Origin: an uncultured Treponema sp. | Lineage (GTDB): Bacteria > Spirochaetota > Spirochaetia > Treponematales > Treponemataceae | Direction of reading: 5' to 3' | Assembly: GCA_938045195.1 (NCBI GenBank) | Contig: CALINC010000027.1 | Coordinates: 1-12,194, forward strand | Length of the DNA: 12,194 nucleotides | Shown: one piece after another, positions 7,516-12,194 of the stretch | How the letters are laid out: the number at the start of each line of letters is the position of its first letter | Position numbering within the stretch: position 1 is the stretch's first letter | Position numbers and translations under genes: made by a program | Notes under the pieces: model-generated | Database searches by the model: none | The model's input: only the letters and a program-made list of their open reading frames with translations | Told to the model about the DNA's origin: nothing

Positions 7516-8810
7516 TATAATGCCTCCTTGATTATTTTAACGGCTTCATCTAACTCGCATTTTGAAACTGCGTCTGTTGTACACCAAAGAATACAGTCTT
7601 CGCAAAGTTTTAATCCGCCCAAAATATTATTCTTTTCAAGAGCGGAAAGAATTTGGTCTGCTTTTCCGTTTGTACTTGTTATGAATTCATGGAAAAATTC
7701 GCCGTTATTTTTTACTGTTAAACCGATTTTTTTAAGTTCGCCTGCAAAATAATGGGCATTACTGAGCGAGGCTTTTGCAACGGTTTTTAAGCCTTCTTTG
7801 CCGTAAGCCGCCATATACATAGAAGCTCTTAAAGCACACAAAGCCTGATTGGAACAGATACTGGAACTCGCTTTTTCGCGGCGTATGTGCTGTTCGCGGG
7901 CTTGCAGCGTTAAAACAAAGGCTCTTCGCCCTGCATGGTCAACGGACTGTCCGATAATTCTGCCCGGAATTTTGCGCATATTAGCTTCGACGGTTGCGAG
8001 ATAGCCTAAGTAGGGACCGCCTGCACCAAGCGGAAGCCCTAAAGCCTGTCCTTCTCCAAGTGCGATGGTTGCGCCGCATTCTCTCGGCGTTTTTAAAATT
8101 GCCAGCGACGTTGGATTGCAGCTCATAACAAATTGCACTTTTGTACCTGCAACAATTTTTCCGACAGCTTCGCAGTCTTCGATTGTGCCGTAACGGTTGG
8201 GCTGCTGCATAATAACCGCCGCAACGCCGTCATCCATAAGACTTGCAATTTTGGAAATATCGGTTTTATATCCGTCTTTCGGAATCATAACGAATTCAAC
8301 GCCGGAATGCCTTAAGTATGTTTTTGCGATTTCTACGGAACTCGGTTCGACGCATTCCGAAATAAGCACTTTTGTCTGCTTGCGTCCCAAAGACATAACA
8401 ATCGCATCGGCTACGGCGGTACCCCCGTCATAAACGCTGGCATTGGAAATATCCATACCGGTAAGTTCGCAGATCATAGACTGATATTCAAAGCCCGCCT
8501 GCAATTCGCCTTGATTCATTTCAGGCTGATACGGCGTATATGCGGTAAGGAATTCTTCGCGGCTTGCCATGTGTCTGACTGCTGCAGGGGCATAATGATT
8601 ATAGGCACCTGCACCGCGCAATATTGATTTAAAAACCTTATTTTCAGAGCTTAGATTTTGAAAAAATTTTTCAACTTCGGCTTGAGTTTTTCCCTCTCCG
8701 ATATTTGCAACCTCCGGTTTAAAACCGTAAAGTTCATCTATCGACTTAACGCCGATATAATCAAGCATTTCTTTTGTTTCCTCAGGTGAGTGAGGAATAT
8801 AATTAGACAT
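7515..8810 (-). CDS. gcvPA: Glycine dehydrogenase (decarboxylating) subunit 1, P-protein alpha part
   Basis: This 431-residue protein is the N-terminal half of the split glycine decarboxylase and works as a complex with GcvPB. Recognisable stretches include SNYIPHSPEETKEML at the N-terminus, SVYDGGTAVADA, MQQPNRYGTIED and REQHIRREKASSSICSNQ. It lacks the cofactor lysine motif, as expected. The start chosen is ATG at 8810, because the protein then begins at the family N-terminus with GGAGG close upstream. A longer in-frame start at 8861 would add 17 residues encoded by a palindromic repeat and is rejected. A perfect 9-bp hairpin (8826-8849) lies just before the ribosome site. GcvPB follows with a one-base overlap. 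Confidence 0.96.
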   Translation of the reverse strand: MSNYIPHSPEETKEMLDYIGVKSIDELYGFKPEVANIGEGKTQAEVEKFFQNLSSENKVFKSILRGAGAYNHYAPAAVRHMASREEFLTAYTPYQPEMNQGELQAGFEYQSMICELTGMDISNASVYDGGTAVADAIVMSLGRKQTKVLISECVEPSSVEIAKTYLRHSGVEFVMIPKDGYKTDISKIASLMDDGVAAVIMQQPNRYGTIEDCEAVGKIVAGTKVQFVMSCNPTSLAILKTPRECGATIALGEGQALGLPLGAGGPYLGYLATVEANMRKIPGRIIGQSVDHAGRRAFVLTLQAREQHIRREKASSSICSNQALCALRASMYMAAYGKEGLKTVAKASLSNAHYFAGELKKIGLTVKNNGEFFHEFITSTNGKADQILSALEKNNILGGLKLCEDCILWCTTDAVSKCELDEAVKIIKEAL

Positions 8811-8825
8811 ATTACCTCCAATAAA

Positions 8826-9001
8826 GCGGTTTTGTTTTTGCAAAACCGCATACACTTTCATAAAAACTTTTTGCAGGGATTTTCAAATCCCGAAAAAAGT
8901 TTTTTCATGCGGTTTGTAACAAACCGCATACAATAATGATGTTTGCCGCAAGGCAAACTCGGCAGATAAACAGTAAGGCACCATTTGAGCCGAACTGTTT
9001 A
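8826..9001. repeat. Array of palindromes between gcvH and gcvPA
   Basis: The 210-base gap between gcvH and gcvPA is almost wholly made of hairpins. They are GCGGTTTTG with CAAAACCGC (8826-8849); AAAAACTTTTT with AAAAAGTTTTT (8862-8872 with 8894-8904), enclosing GGGATTT/AAATCCC; ATGCGGTTTG with CAAACCGCAT (8907-8929); GTTTGCC with GGCAAAC (8941-8958); and TAAACAGT with ACTGTTTA (8967-9001). The first and third are variants of one unit, both carrying GCGGTTT and followed by CATAC. None has a proper U tail on the minus strand. They may be non-autonomous mobile palindromes, or may tune gcvPA expression relative to gcvH. Confidence 0.75.
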
Positions 9002-9020
9002 CCCATAGTCTTCCAAGTTT

Positions 9021-9389
9021 TTACTTGCAGCAATTTTTATATGCAGCTGCATCCATAAGTTTTGAAGATTCCGAAGTAACTTCTACTTTTATAAACCAAG
9101 AACCGAAAGCATCGGCATTGATTTTTTCAGGAGAATCTAAAAGCTCCTCGTTGACAGCCGTAACTTTTCCGGTTACAGGGCTGATAATTTCAAAAACAGC
9201 TTTTACAGATTCAACTGTAGCACATTCTTTATCGGCAACTACTTCATCTCCGACTTCCGGAAGTTCAACAAAAACAACATCGCCCATTTCGCTTTGCGCA
9301 TAATCGCTGATTCCCATAATTCCGGTTGAACCGTCTTTTTTGTACCATTCGTGTGTTTCAAGGTACTTTACATCTTCTCTAATTTCCAT
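9021..9389 (-). CDS. gcvH: Glycine cleavage system H protein
   Basis: This 122-residue protein is the lipoyl-carrying shuttle of the glycine cleavage system. Its swinging arm takes aminomethyl from the P-protein to GcvT and is then reoxidised by Lpd. The lipoylated lysine is Lys63 in TVESVKAVFEI. THEWYKKDG and GISDYAQSEMGDVVFVELPEVG are standard H-protein stretches, and GSWFIKVEV is the C-terminal marker. The tail ends in KNCCK, and two adjacent cysteines there are unusual. AGGAG lies a few bases before the ATG. It sits between two structured intergenic regions, upstream at 9439-9517 and downstream at 8826-9001. No lipoate ligase or lipoyl synthase gene is in the window. Confidence 0.97.
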   Translation of the reverse strand: MEIREDVKYLETHEWYKKDGSTGIMGISDYAQSEMGDVVFVELPEVGDEVVADKECATVESVKAVFEIISPVTGKVTAVNEELLDSPEKINADAFGSWFIKVEVTSESSKLMDAAAYKNCCK

Positions 9390-9438
9390 AAATAACTCCT
9401 AATTTATTAATGTAAGTTTTTTATTAAAAACTCCGAAA

Positions 9439-9517
9439 AAATCAACTTCTCAAGAGGAATGGATGGCTCCCCGTTAGTAGGTTACCGGGAAGCGTACCGG
9501 TAATTACCGTTCCTCTT
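9439..9517 (-). other. Structured RNA-like element between gcvT and gcvH
   Basis: An outer stem AAGAGGAA (9452-9459) with TTCCTCTT (9510-9517) encloses a compact domain. Inside, TTACCGG (9482-9488) pairs with CCGGTAA (9497-9503). Alternatively GCTCCCCG (9466-9473) pairs with CGGGAAGC (9486-9493) with one mismatch, or the self-complementary CGGTAATTACCG (9498-9509) folds alone. These choices exclude each other. Read on the minus strand, the outer stem is followed by GAGAAGTTGATTTTTT, a terminator-like tail containing the complement of AAATCAAC (9439-9446). It could attenuate transcription into gcvH. It does not show the glycine riboswitch core. Function is unproven. Confidence 0.55.
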
Positions 9518-9545
9518 ATAATCCAGCATTCTTAATTAAAATTTA

Positions 9546-10628
9546 TCATTTCCCGCTATTTTTAATTTCTTTTAAAAAGCTTGTCGGGACGATTTTGGCT
9601 TTTAGTTTTTTGCCGCGTACTTCAATGAGGATTTCTTCATCTTTAATGCCCCTGTCGATTCGGATATGACCGATACCGACTTTTAAGCAAGGTGAAGACG
9701 TTCCCGTAGTAACAACACCGATTTCTTTGTCACCTAAGAAAACTTTGTCATGGTCGCGGGCAATGCCTCTATCAATCATTTTAAAGCCCTTTCGGATTTT
9801 TTTAGCTTCGTTTTTTTCCAAAGCATCTTTACCGATAAATTCTTCTTTTTCAAGTTTGATAAAGGGCTTTAAGGTAAGCTCGGTTGCTAAAGTTTCTTCG
9901 TTCATTTCATGACCGTACAAAGGCATTCCCGCTTCGAGACGGAGCGTGTCGCGGCAGCCTAATCCGCAAAGCTCTATCGCAAATTCCTCACCGGCTTTCA
10001 TTACTTGATTGAACAGCTCTATAGCCCAGTCTTTAGGGCAGTAAATTTCGTAACCGTCTTCGCCGGTGTAGCCGGTCTGCGAAACGATTACCTCACCTTT
10101 CGGGCATTCAAAGGTTTTAAAGGTGTAATATTTTTCGGGCATATCTTTTGCGGCGATGACTTTTCGTACAACTTTTTCTGCGTTCGGACCTTGAATTGCA
10201 AGCTGTGCAATTTCTGCCGAGCGGTCGGTAAAGGTAACGCTTTTATCCAAGTGAGCTTTTACCCAATCGTAGTCCTTGTCGTGATTTCCCGCATTTACAA
10301 CCAAGAGGAATTTTTTTTGATTATAGCGATAAACCAAAAGGTCGTCCACAATTCCGCCTTTTTCATTGCACATAAGGGTATAGCGTATGTCGCCGTCAGC
10401 CATACCGCGGATATCATTCGCAATCAGATGATTAACCGCCGCTTCCGCATTGCCGCCTTCAATATAGAATTCTCCCATGTGCGAAACATCAAAAATTCCG
10501 ACATTGTTTCTGACGGCAAGGTGTTCTTTTATAATTCCGGCAAACTGAATAGGCATTTCATATCCGCCGAACTCGACAAACTTTCCTCCCTTAGCGAGCA
10601 AAGTTTCATAATAAGGTGTTCTTTTCAT
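9546..10628 (-). CDS. gcvT: Aminomethyltransferase, glycine cleavage system T protein
   Basis: GcvT (360 residues, normal length) transfers the methylene group from aminomethyl-lipoyl-GcvH to tetrahydrofolate, giving 5,10-methylene-THF and ammonia. The N-terminal folate-binding region shows MPIQFAGIIKEHLAVRNN and GIFDVSHMGE. The likely catalytic aspartate is in GGIVDDLLVYR (Asp95/Asp96), followed by VNAGNHDKD. TGYTGEDGYEI and RDTLRLEAGMPLYGHE are typical of GcvT rather than of related folate proteins. AAGGAGA lies shortly before the ATG. The gene starts 31 bases after lpd, and a 156-base structured gap separates it from gcvH. Confidence 0.97.
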   Translation of the reverse strand: MKRTPYYETLLAKGGKFVEFGGYEMPIQFAGIIKEHLAVRNNVGIFDVSHMGEFYIEGGNAEAAVNHLIANDIRGMADGDIRYTLMCNEKGGIVDDLLVYRYNQKKFLLVVNAGNHDKDYDWVKAHLDKSVTFTDRSAEIAQLAIQGPNAEKVVRKVIAAKDMPEKYYTFKTFECPKGEVIVSQTGYTGEDGYEIYCPKDWAIELFNQVMKAGEEFAIELCGLGCRDTLRLEAGMPLYGHEMNEETLATELTLKPFIKLEKEEFIGKDALEKNEAKKIRKGFKMIDRGIARDHDKVFLGDKEIGVVTTGTSSPCLKVGIGHIRIDRGIKDEEILIEVRGKKLKAKIVPTSFLKEIKNSGK

Positions 10629-10659
10629 TGTTCATTCTCCTTAAAATATATAGGTTTCA

Positions 10660-12021
10660 TTATTTTTTATAAATTATATGCGTTGCCGATTTTTCCACAT
10701 CTTCGACAGCTTCATAAAATGCCTCGACAACAGTCGGATGGGGATACATTGATTTGAGGATATTCTCCCGTTTTGCCCTATTTATAACAAGGGTTCCGAT
10801 AGCTCCTATCATATCGGTAGCGGAATCGCACATCATTTGGCAGCCTGCAAGACGATCTTCTTCATCAAAAAGAACTTTGATAAAACCGGTTTCATAGCCG
10901 GACAAAACCGACTTTCCGTTGGAGCCCATCGGCACTTTTCCTATCTTTACGGTTATCCCTTTGACTTCCGCTTCTTTTTCGGACAAACCGACAGCGGCAA
11001 TTTCGGGCGAACAATATACGCAAGACGGAATAATTTCAAGTTTTTCTTTTTTACCGCCGGAAACAATATTTTCTACGACTAACGCTCCTTGGTTTTCGGC
11101 ATTATGCGCAAGCATTACGTTCCCCTTTACAGCATCTCCTATTGCAAATATGCCTGATACATTGGTTTGCATACGGTTGTCGGTAATAATTCCGCGCTTA
11201 TCGAATTCAATACCGGCATTTTCCAATCCGATATTTTTAATTTCAGCAATACGCCCGATACAAACAATTACGGCATCGGCAGTGATAGTCTCTTCTTTTT
11301 CCTTTAAAGTGAACGTGCAGCCCGTTTTTTCAATTTTTGTAACCATAGCACCGTTTATAATTTTAACGCCTTGTTTTTTTAGTACAAGGGCCTGCTGCAT
11401 TGCCAAGTCTCTATCAAAGGGCGGAAGAATTGTTTTTTCAAGTTCTACAACAGTTACTTCCTTGCCTAACTTTGCATACATCGTGGCAAATTCGATGCCG
11501 ATAACGCCTCCGCCGATTATAATAACGCTTTTAAAATCAATAGGGCTATCCCCTAAAATGGAATCCGAAGTTAAAGCCGTTTCAATTCCGGCTATGGGCG
11601 GAGCAAAAACGGAAGATCCTGTTGCAATAATCAAATTTTTAAATTCAAGATTTTGTCCGTTTACTTCTACTGAAGATTTGGAAGTAATTTTGCCTTCGCC
11701 GCGGAAAAATTCCACGCCGGCATTTTCGATAAGTTTTTCGATACCGCCGACCAGTTTTTCTACAACGGCATTCTTTTTTTCATACATAGAGCGGATATCA
11801 TACCGCAAATTTTCACCTGAAAGCCCTAAATCGTTTTTCGCAAAGCTGCCGAACACTTCTGCCGTGTGAAGAAAATATTTTGTTGGAATACAACCTCGGT
11901 TAAGGCATGTTCCTCCAAGTCTATCTTTTTCTATAAGAGCGGTTTTTAAACCTGCTCTGCCGGCTTTTATTGCGGCAGCATAGCCGCCCGGTCCTCCGCC
12001 TAAAATAACTACATCATACAT
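10660..12021 (-). CDS. lpd: Dihydrolipoamide dehydrogenase, glycine cleavage system L protein
   Basis: This 453-residue flavoprotein reoxidises dihydrolipoyl-GcvH with NAD+. The FAD motif GGGPGG is at 8-13, the redox disulfide Cys39/Cys44 is in GGTCLNRGCIPTK, the NAD motif GGGVIG is at 170-175, and the second FAD motif IGDA has Asp296. The C-terminal active-site pair is His428 and Glu433 in YPHPTVVEAF. GGGAGG lies six bases before the ATG. As the first gene of a glycine cleavage operon it most likely serves GcvH, though it could also serve other lipoyl complexes encoded elsewhere. Lpd belongs to a wider disulfide oxidoreductase family, but the LNRGCIPTK and HPT motifs favour this assignment. 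Confidence 0.95.
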   Translation of the reverse strand: MYDVVILGGGPGGYAAAIKAGRAGLKTALIEKDRLGGTCLNRGCIPTKYFLHTAEVFGSFAKNDLGLSGENLRYDIRSMYEKKNAVVEKLVGGIEKLIENAGVEFFRGEGKITSKSSVEVNGQNLEFKNLIIATGSSVFAPPIAGIETALTSDSILGDSPIDFKSVIIIGGGVIGIEFATMYAKLGKEVTVVELEKTILPPFDRDLAMQQALVLKKQGVKIINGAMVTKIEKTGCTFTLKEKEETITADAVIVCIGRIAEIKNIGLENAGIEFDKRGIITDNRMQTNVSGIFAIGDAVKGNVMLAHNAENQGALVVENIVSGGKKEKLEIIPSCVYCSPEIAAVGLSEKEAEVKGITVKIGKVPMGSNGKSVLSGYETGFIKVLFDEEDRLAGCQMMCDSATDMIGAIGTLVINRAKRENILKSMYPHPTVVEAFYEAVEDVEKSATHIIYKK

Positions 12022-12046
12022 AGTAAGCCTCCCGACTTTTGCTTGT

Positions 12047-12075
12047 AGTATACACTATCTATAAAATAAAAGCAA
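12047..12075 (-). promoter_or_regulatory. Candidate promoter of the lpd-gcv operon
   Basis: On the minus strand TTGCTT (12070-12075) and TATACT (12047-12052) are separated by 17 bases. The -10 matches consensus at five of six positions and the -35 at its first three. The transcript would start near 12040, giving a leader of about 20 bases before the lpd ATG. That is too short for a riboswitch, so any control probably acts on initiation. Confidence 0.6.
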
Positions 12076-12100
12076 GATAAAAACTATTGTTTTATAGATA
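12056..12100. promoter_or_regulatory. Perfect 11-bp inverted repeat across the gcv promoter
   Basis: TATCTATAAAA (12056-12066) and TTTTATAGATA (12090-12100) are perfect inverted arms spaced by 23 bases. The left arm lies in the promoter spacer, and the -35 hexamer lies between the arms. The arrangement fits an operator for a dimeric or paired-site regulator of the glycine cleavage operon. No regulator gene is in the window. The arms are AT-rich, so chance is not excluded. Confidence 0.45.
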
Positions 12101-12112
12101 AAAAAGTATTTC

Positions 12113-12169
12113 AAATCAACAACCTCGACGCAGAGCGTTGAGGTACAATGCTCAATGTTTCGCATTGTA
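12113..12169 (-). repeat. Third copy of the hairpin repeat, upstream of the gcv promoter
   Basis: AAATCAACAACC (12113-12124) is followed by a stem CCTCGACG (12123-12130) with CGTTGAGG (12136-12143) and the same CAGAG loop as the copy at 5851-5871. The outer bases changed in step and one pair became a wobble, so the stem is kept. On the minus strand it is followed by TTGTTGATTTG, so it could stop read-through from the right before the gcv promoter. A second hairpin, TACAATG (12144-12150) with CATTGTA (12163-12169), replaces the GGGTATTAAACCC part of the other copies. The last 25 bases of the window show nothing recognisable. Confidence 0.65.
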
Positions 12170-12194
12170 TGTTCTCATAAGGTGGTTGCAGTCG

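Noticed and set aside
8811..8861. In-frame upstream start for gcvPA adding 17 residues
   Set aside because: The added residues come from a palindromic repeat, whereas ATG at 8810 has GGAGG at proper spacing and begins at the family N-terminus.
9466..9493. Integron attC-like site (GTTAG near a palindrome)
   Set aside because: The 7-base core consensus is not matched on either strand, and the element sits inside a housekeeping operon rather than a cassette array.
9439..9545. Glycine riboswitch before gcvH
   Set aside because: The element lacks the conserved glycine aptamer cores and a tandem layout. The fold is instead a compact hairpin with alternative pairings.
10005..10757. Plus-strand open frame of 250 codons
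   Set aside because: It is antisense to gcvT and the end of lpd. No ribosome site or family features are seen.
10919..11869. Long plus-strand open frame of 316 codons
   Set aside because: It lies wholly antisense to lpd, which is a clear dihydrolipoamide dehydrogenase, and its translation shows no recognisable family.
1..12194. CRISPR array, tRNA or rRNA genes, insertion sequence
   Set aside because: No regularly spaced direct repeats, cloverleaf or rRNA sequence, or transposase frame was seen on either strand.

Overview
The window looks like chromosome of a low-GC host-associated spirochaete, most likely a Treponema of the T. denticola type. That placement is an inference. It rests on a glycine cleavage operon with a split P-protein, an rpsL-rpsG pair with no fusA or tuf after it, and AT-rich intergenic DNA packed with palindromic repeats. 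No database search was possible.

Layout. Positions 1-121 hold the end of a dispersed repeat and a hairpin over a ribosome binding site. Positions 122-4844 hold a tight plus-strand operon with ATGA overlaps encoding a complete three-part exporter: an ABC transporter with an N-terminal C39-like domain, a HlyD-type periplasmic adaptor and a TolC-type outer-membrane protein. Positions 4887-5828 hold a near-consensus promoter followed by rpsL and rpsG. Positions 5829-6081 are a convergent junction with several hairpins and terminators. From 12021 back to 6082 the minus strand carries lpd, gcvT, gcvH, gcvPA and gcvPB, the full glycine cleavage system with its own dihydrolipoamide dehydrogenase. A promoter candidate overlapping a perfect 11-bp inverted repeat lies in front of lpd, and another repeat copy sits at the right edge.

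How the genes work together. GcvPA/GcvPB decarboxylate glycine and load the aminomethyl group on the lipoyl arm of GcvH. GcvT passes the one-carbon unit to tetrahydrofolate and releases ammonia. Lpd reoxidises the lipoyl arm with NAD+. The exporter genes should form one envelope-spanning channel, but no cargo gene is visible beside them.

The most notable points are: (1) the peptidase domain of the exporter has lost both catalytic Cys and His, so it is probably a substrate-binding domain rather than a leader peptidase; (2) a set of intergenic hairpins share the boundary motif AAATCAAC, which on the minus strand reads as a terminator-like GTTGATTT tail; (3) two large structured or palindromic inserts lie inside the glycine cleavage operon.
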